Assembly: GCF_014529535.1 (NCBI RefSeq)
Contig: NW_023503608.1
Span: forward strand, 2,418,001-2,482,000
Source: Bradysia coprophila
Lineage: Eukaryota > Arthropoda > Insecta > Diptera > Sciaridae
Direction of reading: 5' to 3'
Length of the DNA stretch: 64,000 bases
Made by a program: the position numbers and the translations under genes. Shown here in pieces: positions 36,397 to 46,503 of this stretch (within the stretch, counting starts at the first letter, position 1; every line of letters begins with the position of its first letter). Under the pieces are notes generated by a model. That model saw only the letters and a program-made list of their open reading frames with translations. It had not been told where the DNA came from and ran no database searches.

Positions 36397-36648
36397 TTAA
36401 CAAATTTGCCTTCCATAATAAGAACAATCATTGTCTTCGGAAGTATTGCCAATGGAGAACATTGCATAACAAGAATACGCTCCTTTATCATTTGTATAAA
36501 TTTGTCCTCTATTGGGCGCCGGTAAATTGCCACAGAGACGCCAAGGTCCTTGGAAAACTTGGAAAGATCCGAAAAATGGATTCGCCATGGGATTTGCCAA
36601 TGTCAAGCTCAAAACGGTTAGTAAAAGGAATGCTTTCAACATGAACAT
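36397..36648 (-). CDS. Small secreted peptide with four cysteines
   Basis: A single-exon frame of 83 codons starts at ATG 36,648. Residues 1-18 (MFMLKAFLLLTVLSLTLA) are a textbook signal peptide with a likely cut before NPMANPF. The mature ~65 residues contain aromatic and Pro/Gly-rich sequence (NPFFGSFQVFQGPWRLCGN) and four cysteines: one in RLCGN, one in YSCYAM, one in DNDCSYYG and the last as the C-terminal residue. An even number of cysteines suggests two disulfides. I know no family for it; immune, digestive or other extracellular peptides are all possible. No intron is needed. The nearest neighbours are many kb away. Confidence 0.6.
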   Translation of the reverse strand: MFMLKAFLLLTVLSLTLANPMANPFFGSFQVFQGPWRLCGNLPAPNRGQIYTNDKGAYSCYAMFSIGNTSEDNDCSYYGRQIC

Positions 36649-38156
36649 TGCTAAATGTATAGTGGAAAAATTAACTGCGACAACGATTTAAGATACTCAA
36701 AGCTAACCCAAGATAAACTGTGCTTTTAGCTACTACGAACGTCTCTTTTAAACAAAAAAAAACTCGTTTATTTTTTTCTATTTTTAAAACATCCAAAAAG
36801 ACAACTTTTACAACTTTTATAGTGCCAACTGCAGTGATACTCGCACAATTATACTGTCACATATCAACTGGGAACGCCGTTCTTAGCTTTTTTCGCGCCA
36901 CTAGCAATCCATCAATTGGCGCCAAAATGTTTTCATGCCGAGACCGATATGTACCTAGGACATGCAATTGAATGCATGGACATTTGTGTCACCAACTTCG
37001 GCAGTTGATCTGTGTTAAGGCTAGAGCGTCTTTTGTGAATATTTTGTTTGCAATATTTAAATGACCTTGGAACAGGCATATATGAGAACAGCATGAGGCA
37101 TATCAATGCTGTACTGTTGTTTATTTATTGTAAATTTTTATTTTGAACTTTAATGTTGTCAGTTGGGTTGAGCTACATCTTTCTCATATAATATCGGCAG
37201 CATGTACGTAATACACCACCGTCGCCTCACTGTAAGTGAACTTGTTGCGAGTCTAAGACTAGAAAATATTCACCATAAGCTAAGGACCATATTTAAAGAA
37301 AATGTTTTCAGATTATTGACGTTCGCTGGGCACTGTTTTTCTGAAAATTTTATTATTTGATTACAGAAGAACCTGTTTCAATCTGCAACAATTTAGGTTA
37401 GCGGAGAATTTATTTGAAGGAAATGTTTTGGAGTTCACTAATTAACTTCTTTCAACCTTTTAGAAACGGGACACGTATCGTTATATAATGTTTAAATCTT
37501 CTGCTGTTTTTGTTACATCATGAAAAATCTTTTACTTCATTTGTTTGACCATTTATTTTACCATATAGGACCATATTTTTTATTTCCGACATTATTTCGA
37601 CCACAATCGCGACAGCTTTGAATTTCAGCCAAGTGGTCATGCCCTTAAATTTCTTCACATGGCTAAATTGTTGCCTCCATTTGGGCGCAAAATTATTATT
37701 ACTTCGATGATAATTTTGGATTCGCACCCTTTTTGGTGATGTCCGAGAAAACTCAACTGCTCAAGCATTTCAATTGTTGACTGGAAGCTAACACATTTTA
37801 ACACCAAACGATGGTCGTAATTATTCAAAAAAAATGTATACTCCTGTAGAGTAGATTCAAGGGGACCCGAGCGTTTAGAAACAGACGCACACCAAATTTT
37901 GGTCTTACAGCGCGGAGGTAATTTAATGTGAAAAATTATTGACAGAATTACGCAAAATCACGAAATTTCGCACATGTAAGACCAAGACCATAGTGGAAGC
38001 CTTATTATTTAAAGTGTTTTAAGTATTTTTGAAATTCTGAAAATTGGCTATACAATTATTTATATGTTAAATAGTAGGTACATGCTTTTGCTTTCACTGT
38101 GTCGAAAGTGGCTTATTACTCAACTAGGGAAAACAAGAAGGTTTCAAAAGCATGTA

Positions 38157-38286
38157 ATATATATTATGCACCTGTTGCCAAAATTGGTATTTTGACGTGT
38201 AGGACATTATTGCCCTAGCCGAAGGCGTGGGCCATAATGCCTACACGTCGAAGTAACAGTCTGGCATTAGGTGCATATCATATTTT
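38157..38286. repeat. Palindromic element with a GC-rich centre
   Basis: ATTATGCACCTGTTGCCA on the left mirrors CTGGCATTAGGTGCATAT on the right, and inside GACGTGTAGGACATTAT mirrors ATAATGCCTACACGTC around a GCCGAAGGCG centre. Confidence 0.7.
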
Positions 38287-38364
38287 ATCTGTCGAGAACA
38301 GATATATTGAGATAAACAAAAACTCCCTAGAGGGATAAGTTCGAGATTATCGTTCTAGACAGAT

Positions 38365-38545
38365 AATATATATTACACACTTGTCACGAAGAAGTCGAGG
38401 CTTGCCGAGACTGATAGTGACAAGTGTGTACTCTATTTTATTACATAAGCGAAAACGAGACAACAACATAGACCTGAAGTGTAATTTTTGAATTATTCTT
38501 CTAGTTAAGTAATTTTGACATCCGAACACCGCGCGTATGTGATAA
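38365..38545 (-). repeat. Dispersed repeat, copy 2 (inverted relative to 5.9-6.1 kb)
   Basis: It is the reverse complement of 5,925-6,106 with few differences, including CACTTGTCACGAAGAAGTCG and ACACCGCGCGTATGT. The two short open frames here derive from the repeat. Confidence 0.75.
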
Positions 38546-38551
38546 AATCCA

Positions 38552-38667
38552 TTACATAACTCGGGATAAAAATGAAAAGTCTAGTTTTCGTGTGTTCGGC
38601 TTCGCCTCGGATCAACAAAATTCACACGAAAATTCCACTTTTCAACATTTTATCCCTTGTTATGTAA
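38552..38667. repeat. Palindromic element with TTACATAAC ends
   Basis: TTACATAACTCGGGATAAAA at the left mirrors TTTTATCCCTTGTTATGTAA at the right; the centre is TTCGGCTTCGCCTCGG. Degenerate relatives lie at 4.45-5.2 kb. It directly abuts the dispersed repeat ending at 38,545, so one may have inserted next to the other. Confidence 0.75.
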
Positions 38668-38861
38668 ATAACTAATTAATAAAGTATGTCACGCGTGGTG
38701 AATGTTTTCATCTTTTTCTATCACATTCTTGTTGTTAAGAATTCCGAATTTACATTGTTGATGATTTGAAAGCTTCACAAGGTAGTAAAATCTGTGCGTG
38801 ATTGCTTCAACAAGCATGCTAACGCCATTGTATCGAAAGCTTACTCTATGCTAGTGTTCGT

Positions 38862-39240
38862 TAAGAGTATTTATCTACCTAGGTGAAATAATATCAGTGA
38901 AAAAGTGCTATTATTTCGCCGTCGGTAGATAAAATAGCGTATTCGCCTTCGGCTCATGTAATAACTCCCCAAGTGTCTAAATAAACATATGGACAGAGGT
39001 GAATAATCTACTGTTGCAAGCTATTTAGAAATGTTTACTAAGTAGGATGTAATAGAAAAATAAATGATTAGACATTTGAAGTAATAGTAGATTATTCACC
39101 TCTGTCCACATGTTTATTTAGACACTTGGGGAGTTATTGCATGAGCCGAAGGCGAATGTTATAACGCCAAGTGTCTAAATAAACATTTGGACAGAGGTGA
39201 ATACGCTATTTTATCTACCGACGGCGAAATAATATTGTAT
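38862..39240. repeat. Compound ~380-bp palindrome
   Basis: The left half has CGCCTTCGGCTCATG, AACTCCCCAAGTGTCTAAAT and GGACAGAGGTGAATAATC; the right half has them in reverse order and complement, then repeats the CCAAGTGTCTAAATAAACAT and GACAGAGGTGAATACGC part once more in direct orientation. Both outer ends carry TATCTACC and GAAATAATAT segments. The structure suggests nested or rearranged copies of one element. Confidence 0.7.
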
Positions 39241-40946
39241 CAATATGTTGAAAATACTATGATCCAAAGAAGTAGTAGATCCGATGAAAATACTGCTGAT
39301 AATATTGTAGCCGTATGTGATATGGTAGGGCATGAAATTAGATAAAAATAGTGCCAATGCGTACATAGCCATGCTTTTTATAACATGCTTTGAATTCCAT
39401 AAAAAGTTCTCGATGACAAGCAAATATTCCTAAAATTTTTGAAATTTTTTATTTAATAGTCTTTGGAATTTTTAAGGAGTTTTAAGAATTCAAGAATTTT
39501 TCCCTTCCCCTGCATATTTCCTGGCATATTCTTTAGGTCCTTTGTTGCTTAATATTGAGTTTTTTCTGATGGAGTTCCTAGTGGTGTTCCTCTTATTAGG
39601 AGTAATTTAACCGATAACTTGTAGTTCAACAGTGCTATCGTTGTTGACTTCTGAAAAGATTATATAATCGTTTCGTACTATGTTCCGATTGTTCCGATTT
39701 AACTCATTACCCTCTAAAATTCACAGTGCTCCAATGTCTATAGCGAAACTGTAAGTCTCTGACGGGACAAAATTAACATAAGTAAATGAGAAAAGAAGAA
39801 AATACGTATTTTTCATAAATTTATTTCGTTATTTTAAGTTTGAAAGAAAGAAATATGGAAAATGTTTATCTTAAATTAAAATATTTTCGCGAATTTATGG
39901 GGGGAAAAAATATTCAATTTAAATTTAAATAACACCAATTGTGCAAATAATATTAAGTTATTTCTGGCAATTTTTTTTAATTATTAACAATTCAGCCAGA
40001 ATGAACGCTATTTTCAATTCACATTGTACGCACTTCAACTGACTAAACATGTGAGTGAGGCATCCACCAAGAACCTGAGAATATTTCCCAAAGAGGATCC
40101 CACCGTTCACTTTCAGGCAGAATGAACGTTCACAAGAAGTTACATCTTGCAATCAACTAAAATCTGACGAAATGTTCGGAAGATCGCTTATTTGTCATAG
40201 TAGTTATTGTATGGAGTTGCTTTTACAGAAAGTGACTGGAAGAGGAAGAGCTACCATTAACGTCACAAAACAATTGACATCGTTTCAGATTGCTGAACAG
40301 AAATTACGACAACGTCTACGAAAAAGACCTCGCTGGCAGCACTGACATATATTTTCATAAATTTCAATAAGAACTGACTTATAGGACAGCGGTCCTGAGA
40401 ACAATTTGGCATTGATGGAAGTGCTACTATGCAATGCTATATGGAACCATTTGGTCCATAACCTATTGCAATTTTCTAACTGCTAGGAGATATAAATAGC
40501 TATAAAAGGGATATTATATTCAACCGATAGAAACATTCAATTTTACCGATAAAAAACTAGGTCCCACCTGTTGGGTGGGTCAGATCCCTTGACTGTTTGT
40601 CTGAGCTTCTCAATAGTATTTTTATTGGCAATGATTTATTGATTTATTTCAATGAATTGTAATTCGGTTTAGTTTCACTGAAAATCTTCGAAACTTTTTT
40701 TATAAAAAATGACGTATGTTTTCAATGAAACATAAACTCGTGTGTTTTGGGGCCAGAGCGAAACACTCATAAATTTTTGTTCCATTTATTCGGTTTTGTT
40801 TACAAGGCAAAGTCACATAACAAGAAAAATACTATTGAAATACAAAAATTCTGTTAGCAACATCAGCTTGTTCGTTAGACCAACATAATCTATCTTAGAA
40901 CCTAACCTCAGGAATTAATTCCATTCTCCACCAAACATTTTTTTTG

Positions 40947-41198
40947 ATCGGTTGAGAATTACTCCAGTTATCGTGTTAACAAAGGGCACACAATTTTAAC
41001 ATTTTACGTGTTAACAAAGAGCAGAAAAGGCTTCTTTCGAGAACTACCACCAGATGGTTGAACCGATACCACCCCATTTCCGAACCTGACCTGAGGATTT
41101 CAATACTTCGTTCGATTAAAAAAAAGTTTTTGAAAATCGGTTGAGATTTACTCAAGGTATCGTGTTAACAAAGGGCACACAATTTTAACATTTTACGT
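40947..41198 (+). repeat. Direct repeat of ~62 bp, 189 bp apart
   Basis: CGGTTGAGAATTACTC..ATCGTGTTAACAAAGGGCAC and ACACAATTTTAACATTTTAC appear at 40,947-41,008 and again at 41,136-41,198 with a few changes. A third partial GTGTTAACAAAG lies between them. Confidence 0.75.
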
Positions 41199-41556
41199 TT
41201 TTTCATCACATTTACATACATTTTTAATCATAGTGAACGTGTTCCGTACGGTGTATTTTCTTTCGTAAAACCCATGACTTACAGTCAAGGGAATAATAAA
41301 CTACCGATAGAAATGTGGTACAATTTTGTTATAAAAATACAAAAAGCTTTATTACAAATTAAGTTTTCAATTAGAATTATATAACAATTTTGACTCTTTC
41401 ACAGATACTATAATTAAGATTACTTGATTAATCATTTGTATAGATGAGATTTGTGACTGATATTGCAAAATATAAGCAGTCAGGTCATTCAATATTTTTA
41501 CGTGTTACGGCATGTTTCATTTTCATTTACATTTCCTAATCACGTAAAGCATTGTA

Positions 41557-41784
41557 CTTCCGAGGTTCCAAGTTGTTATTTGACAAGTGGGGAATACAGC
41601 CCTCCCCTTCGGGTCGGGCTGTAACACTCCACTTATCAAATACACAACTTGGAACCTCGGAAGTAATATACTTGTACTTACGAGGTTCCAAGTTGTTATT
41701 TGACAAGTGGGGAATACAGCCCTCCCCTTCGGGTCGGGCTGTAACACCCCACTTATCAAATACACAACTTGGAACCTCGGAAGT
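41557..41784. repeat. Two tandem copies of a 120-bp hairpin unit
   Basis: Each unit is a palindrome, from CGAGGTTCCAAGTTG to CAACTTGGAACCTCG, with inner arms TTTGACAAGTGGGG / CCCCACTTATCAAA and a CCCTCCCCTTCGGGTCGGGC centre. Unit starts at 41,561 and 41,681 differ by exactly 120 bp and the copies differ at only a few bases. A diverged relative (ACGTGGTTCCAAAATTTTAT, GACAGGTGGGGACA) is at 51,040-51,075. Open frames across it are read-through of the palindrome. Confidence 0.85.
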
Positions 41785-43575
41785 AATATACTATTAACGT
41801 TGCGAATTGGTAACGGATCATTGGATAACATATGAGAGTTACATTGAAACGAATGAAGGAAAAATCATCTTGCCCATCCCCAAAGGTATGAAAGGTATTT
41901 ACAATATCTACTGCAATTATCAATTTTAACTTAATGCCTAAATATAGTGGATAAGATTCGACTCCACCGACTCCACCTTATAGGTCGCTCCTCAAAAACC
42001 ATTTCATTTTACCGGAAATGTTGAATTCTGTTCTATTCGTGCCTCTAAATTCATTTGTTATGGCAATAGTGATTAGCTGGAAATCGTGATTCCTTGGGAA
42101 TTTTCCAGGTCTACGTCTCGTGATCCTCCGAGTATCGTTTAGTCGTTGGCACTACTCAATATAGTACATTCATCATAAATTGTCTTACTTAAATTTCAAT
42201 TCCGTAGCATCTGGGAGTTTCTGAGATAAGAATTCATTTCTATTCGCTCGTGAATCTCCGCAGTAAAGTATATTCCAATACAGTTCAACGTACGCAAAAA
42301 GTGGTTTACATACATTTATCACGGGTACCACTGCAAGTTTGTATTATATTCGTTGGATTCAAAAATATCTCACTTTCATCATGTGCATTCAAAAATATTC
42401 AATTTTTAAGTAAAATGAACATTCGATGAAATATGAAATCTAATAAAAAAACAATTTTCCTTTGTATTAGAGCAGAACTAATTTACCTCACAGCAGCATT
42501 ACAACAATTTGCTGGCAATGCGAACCAAGCTCTCGGTTGTAAATTCTTAACTCAATGATTTTGCATTCGTGTGTACATCACCGCTGTAATACATTATTGA
42601 TTAGACTTCGTTAGAAAAACATTTTCAATTTGCGTCTAAAACTCGACAAGTAAATTGGTCTTAAAATAGCAGAAACCACATTGGAAAATTCAACAACCTG
42701 AAAAATCTTCTAATTTTGATAGAATTAATCCCCGTGTGATGGTAATGGAACAACTCAGTTACACTTATTTTTATCTCAACACAAATTCGAAAAAAACGTA
42801 TTGATTCACATCTTTTAGACCGCTGAACGCAACAACATCAACACCATCATTTTTGCATCATAATCATCCAATGTGTCGTTTGATATTGTAACGCGTATAT
42901 CAATCAATACGTAAACATCATACATCTACATATTGCATTATATATAGCTATAGTTGCGGTATGTTCTTCACGTATGGTCATCAATTGGTCCACTAAACTC
43001 ATTACACAGTTGATTGTGCACACTTTATATATATACACCATTTACATTTCAATTTCGAACATATACGGCTAGGCTAATGTTCAATAAAGTGTATGCATAT
43101 AAATTGCATCACGGATTATTGTTTTTCTAATCGTTCTTGCAGTGTTTGTCTGCCTACGGTTTGTTATGTGACTAAAATGTGAGGGAAGCTTTGTAGGAAG
43201 CCTTTACATCGTACAAGAATTTCACTGTAAATTCACTGTTTGGTGGGTAGTTGAGTTGATCATGTTGTATTTGTGAGCTATAAGGCCGGATTATTTGCCT
43301 ACCTCGTTTGCAGATACTAGATACAAATTGTCACAGTTAATCCTTGTTCGTGGATTTGTAGCCTCTGTTGCTAGTCCAATTTTTTCGCCTTGTGCTCACG
43401 AAACGAAATTGTAAAATAGAAGCTCCAGTAAATTACAAGATTTTATTTATATTCAACTCGTCAACTCGATGTTGTTACCATCGATAGAATATAGGGCCGC
43501 ACAAACATTCATTGTGTTTGCTTATCTACCCTATATTATATCGATGATCGAATCGATCATCATTAAATTTCTCAT

Positions 43576-44280
43576 TTAATGAAAACGTACATGAGAGAAC
43601 ATCATTTGGAAAAATACGTAAAGAAAGACAACGATCATCAATAAACTTCCAGCCAAAATGAACGTACCAAATATGCGTCCAAATGGGGCAATAAAATTTG
43701 TGAACTGGCATAGGGCTTCGCCACAGAGGCAATGTCGTTTGACATCGGTAGCGATTTTTCGGTGCAACGGTTTCGGCCGCTTGGTAAGTTCGTATAACAT
43801 TGTTGGAAGCAATTGTTCCGGACGCATTTTGGACAACCGTTCAAAAAATCGTCTTAGGAACGGCGTGTCAAACGTGGCACTATCGTCGTCACAATTCCAA
43901 TTCGTTTCTGAAGGTAATGGACCAGTCAGTAAAGCCGCCTTGAATGGTAACGTGTCTGTATAATTCCTCATGAAAAGACTGGTACGATGGGTACGATCGT
44001 TGCTTGTCAGCAGTGAGCGTGGATTGATGAGAGAAAGTTTTCTGTGATGAGAAATTCTTGAATCCATTCGTCGGCAACGCCGTATATATATTCTGTATTG
44101 TCCATTGTCTTCGTCCTTATCAGTACTTTCAACGATCAACATTGGTTTCGTTACTTCTAATCTGTATGAAGTAACAACAGTTGGACGTTTTCTCAGTGAT
44201 GGTAATCCGGATTTTTCTTTCTGTACATTTTTCGGAACATAATCGTCTTCCGACCTAATCTCATTTGGGACAATGGCCAT
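43576..44280 (-). CDS. Unrecognised C-terminally anchored membrane protein
   Basis: One intronless frame of 234 codons starts with a true ATG at 44,280 (MAIVPNEIRSEDDY). Residues 1-110 are charged and basic, with RRCRRMDSRISHHRK at about 68-82. Residues 130-190 include FDTPFLRRFFERLSKMRPEQ and LLPTMLYELTKRPKP, likely helical. Cysteines occur in HCLCGEALC, and one hydrophobic segment (FILAGSLLMIVVFLYVFFQM, residues about 208-227) lies just before the end, which fits a tail-anchored or single-pass protein. There is no N-terminal signal peptide. I recognise no family. The long frame, far longer than chance in this AT-rich DNA, supports it being real; whether upstream exons exist is not clear. 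Confidence 0.65.
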   Translation of the reverse strand: MAIVPNEIRSEDDYVPKNVQKEKSGLPSLRKRPTVVTSYRLEVTKPMLIVESTDKDEDNGQYRIYIRRCRRMDSRISHHRKLSLINPRSLLTSNDRTHRTSLFMRNYTDTLPFKAALLTGPLPSETNWNCDDDSATFDTPFLRRFFERLSKMRPEQLLPTMLYELTKRPKPLHRKIATDVKRHCLCGEALCQFTNFIAPFGRIFGTFILAGSLLMIVVFLYVFFQMMFSHVRFH

Positions 44281-44572
44281 TGAAGTAGCTTTAATCTTCT
44301 AGCTCAACGTTACATCCTCAGCTGGACACTTTGTTACATGCATTATTTCTCTACTGGATGCAGCTGATCCCCAATGGTTTTCTATTTTTCTAAAATATAA
44401 TCCTGACCTAAGGTCAATGGTCAATTCCGGTAATGATCAGATCAATTTTTTGTCATCAAATCAATGAAAAAATCATTAGGTCCGAGGTACGGCCTCAGTC
44501 CTAACCTAGGTCTAAAGCCGACTTTTCCACATCTAATCACCCCACAGAACACTCCTACCTACTTTTTAGATT

Positions 44573-44656
44573 TTTAAAAACGACGATGCCCTTCGGGCAT
44601 CGTTTTTTAGATTGTTGTAAAATTATGTATTAAGAGCGCAGCGCTGCGCGCTCAAT
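44573..44656. repeat. Two adjacent GC-rich hairpins
   Basis: AAACGACGATGCCC/GGGCATCGTTTTT (about 44,579-44,608, TTC loop) looks like a strong stem-loop, followed at about 44,633-44,655 by TTAAGAGCGCAGCGCTGCGC then GCTCAAT, a second palindrome. They lie in an otherwise AT-rich stretch of about 260 bp that begins GGTCCGAGGTACGGCCTCAG and is probably a repeat. No gene lies nearby that they would terminate. Confidence 0.55.
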
Positions 44657-45039
44657 AAAATCAAAAATTGTTGATTTTGGGCGACGTGGGGAAATTGACA
44701 TGAGCGAGGTTCTACATAAAGCCTACAGAACAGGTCAGAATCGAACTGATCTAAGAAGAACTCAATCAAAATTCGGGCCAGTTTCCACATTGATGATCAC
44801 AAAATATTTCATTCCAGATCAGGTCTGGTGATTCCAGGTCAGTTTTAGATTAACCTGAAATTTGTAGAGCAAACTTCGATGCTAATCGGAACATGACTTT
44901 CATTTACCAAAGTGAAGTAACAGATTTCGCCTTCAGGTTCGTTGATATTGAACCTGAAATCTTTAGCTCGGGCTCAGGCTAGATCTGATTGGATCAATAG
45001 TTCGACAGAATTATAACAAAAATGCAACGCCACATAATA

Positions 45040-45400
45040 AACTTACTCTTCTACCACTTCCCGTTTCTGCACTGAAATTGCCTTCTCTCTTCGCATTCAC
45101 AATGTTCTTCATTCGTTGCACCTCGTTCTTGGCCACCTTTTCACTTCACATGTCCAATTTCTTTTGGAATTGATCTTCAATTGGATCGGCATTCTCTAGC
45201 ACCTCCAGCACCCAGGTTTTGTCAATGAATCCATATGTCGGTACCCATACACTCTTCGACACGACCAGTTTCCAATTCCCAAATTTGATTTAGCAAAATT
45301 TAAACTTTGTCTCTTGCTAAGTCCAACAAATACTTTTCCTTTGTCCGACCAAATTGGTTGAAGACAACCATAGAGGTATGAAGAGTCCATTTTTACTCTC
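45040..45400 (-). pseudogene. RRS1: Broken RRS1 (ribosome biogenesis regulator) pseudogene
   Basis: Two blocks match RRS1, the nuclear factor that brings 5S RNP into the pre-60S ribosome. Block 1 (about 45,262-45,352, -) reads TKEKYLLDLARDKV, a stop (45,300-45,302), then ILLNQIWELETGRVEEC, the family's LARDNTQLLxNQxW..RVEE region. Block 2 (about 45,040-45,245, another frame) reads PTYGF, WVLEVLENADPIEDQFQKKL, a stop (45,146-45,148), then SEKVAKNEVQRMKNI. Roughly 60 codons between the blocks are missing, the frame shifts at the junction (about 45,247), and two stops lie in frame. No intron is seen in the matched parts, so a decayed retrocopy or local duplicate is likely. The functional RRS1 should be elsewhere. 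Confidence 0.85.
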
Positions 45401-45577
45401 TGTACACACAAATTTAAATAAATGATTTTTGTAATTTGTCAGTTTGTTCCATCATTGAGAGAGCCCTTGAAGACAACAAATCAATAAGTTAACTTTTGAA
45501 TGACAGGGATACAAAACAGAAACCAACTGGATTTTTTGAAACCCTAATGTGCAATTCACGTTAAATATTACAATTTA

Positions 45578-45960
45578 TCAATTTAAACTTTGCGGATTAG
45601 TAATATTGACCGGAGGAGCCGCCGCTACAATTGGTATAAAACGAAAATCTTTTATTTTTTTCCACGGGATTCCTAAGGCTCGGAACAATACTGTCACTGT
45701 AAGATGTTTCAATGATACATCCCTATCTTTAAATTTCATGAGAAAATCCTTGACCGTTGAGCGAAGCAGGTCCTTTCCACACATCATCTCATCGTCACTA
45801 TCACCAGGCGATGAATTTCCGGACTCGTCTTCTACGGTACCTTGTATCAAGATAAGGATATCGTCGCGAGTTCCATTTGTTATCGGTCGATGTTTAATGA
45901 ACTCATCTAAATACTGGGCAATGCCGTCGATATTGTAATCGTATCCGATTGTTCTGATTG
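45578..45960 (-). CDS. Unidentified 3' exon or gene fragment
   Basis: An open frame of about 127 codons runs from a good acceptor (TTTTTTAG, exon starting at 45,960) to a stop at 45,578. It reads IRTIGYDYNIDGIAQYLDEF at the start, has an acidic Ser/Gly patch (EDESGNSSPGDSDDEMM) in the middle, a mixed helical region (LLRSTVKDFLMKFKDRD) and ends near PIVAAAPPVNITNPQ. There is no ATG upstream in frame, so an earlier exon is needed, probably between here and Ric1's start. I found no convincing one; a 240-bp repeat sits in that gap. It may be the remains of a gene whose 5' end was lost. I do not recognise the family. Confidence 0.45.
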
Positions 45961-46047
45961 CTAAAAAATTTTAGTAGCACTGATTAACACTCAATCAAAA
46001 TTAAGTTAGTTGTTTACATTTCAAAAATATCTTTTTCTGCAAGGAAG

Positions 46048-46287
46048 TATAGTATATTTCAACATACCCCAATACACACAAGATGTGTGTGCACGCGCGG
46101 GCGAAGCCCAAGCGAAAACACACATCGAGTGTGTATTGGGGTATTTTGAAAGATATTTTTCTGTAATAGTGAGAGTGTGTTGGTGCTTTCCTTCCCAACC
46201 GTTACTTTCCTTCTCGACCGTTTACTTTCCCTACCGACCGATTCATATCATAGCTCACCAATACACTCTCACGTATACAGAAAAATA
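46048..46287 (+). repeat. 240-bp double-palindrome element, copy 2
   Basis: Same 240 bp as 30,925-31,164 with no difference that I can find, in direct orientation. It sits 217 bp upstream of the Ric1 start codon. The longer open frame through it (to 46,447) is not a gene. Confidence 0.85.
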
Positions 46288-46503
46288 TTATTCACAGTTT
46301 ACAGCCAAATGTCAAAAATACAGTGTTTTGCACATTAGTACCACCATAACAAATTTGAAATGCAATGTCAAACACTTTACTTTTGACGCTTTTGACACTC
46401 TGTCAATGCAAATGTATTTGGATGTTTTTGTGCTGTGTTTTGTCTAAATAAACGAAAATATGCCAATTTGACTGTAAATTAAATTAAATAAAATTATTGC
46501 ACG
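46288..46503 (+). promoter_or_regulatory. Presumed Ric1 5' region with several TTTGACA/TGTCAAA motifs
   Basis: Immediately upstream of Ric1, TGTCAAA-type motifs occur at about 46,309 and 46,365, and TTTTGACG, TTTTGACA and TGTCAATG are packed at 46,380-46,405, on both strands. I infer a core promoter region; no TATA box is obvious. AAAATTATTGCACGATGTAT surrounds the start codon. Confidence 0.35.

Larger units (their letters stand above)
36649..43575. other. ~7-kb gene-poor region rich in palindromic elements
   Basis: No supported exon. The inverted and direct repeats between 38.1 and 41.8 kb are listed separately; the rest is AT-rich unique-looking sequence. Confidence 0.5.

Noticed and set aside
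41523-41831. 102-codon minus and 81-codon plus frames with internally duplicated peptide
   Set aside because: They come from the two tandem hairpin units; the symmetry of the palindrome explains open frames on both strands.
44579-44608. Rho-independent-terminator-like hairpin with T run
   Set aside because: The genome is eukaryotic, so this is better read as the centre of a palindromic repeat.
46010-46447. 145-codon plus-strand frame, with a matching 67-codon frame at 30,962-31,165
   Set aside because: It is the 240-bp palindromic element read through; both copies give the same peptide because the DNA is identical, and there is no gene context.
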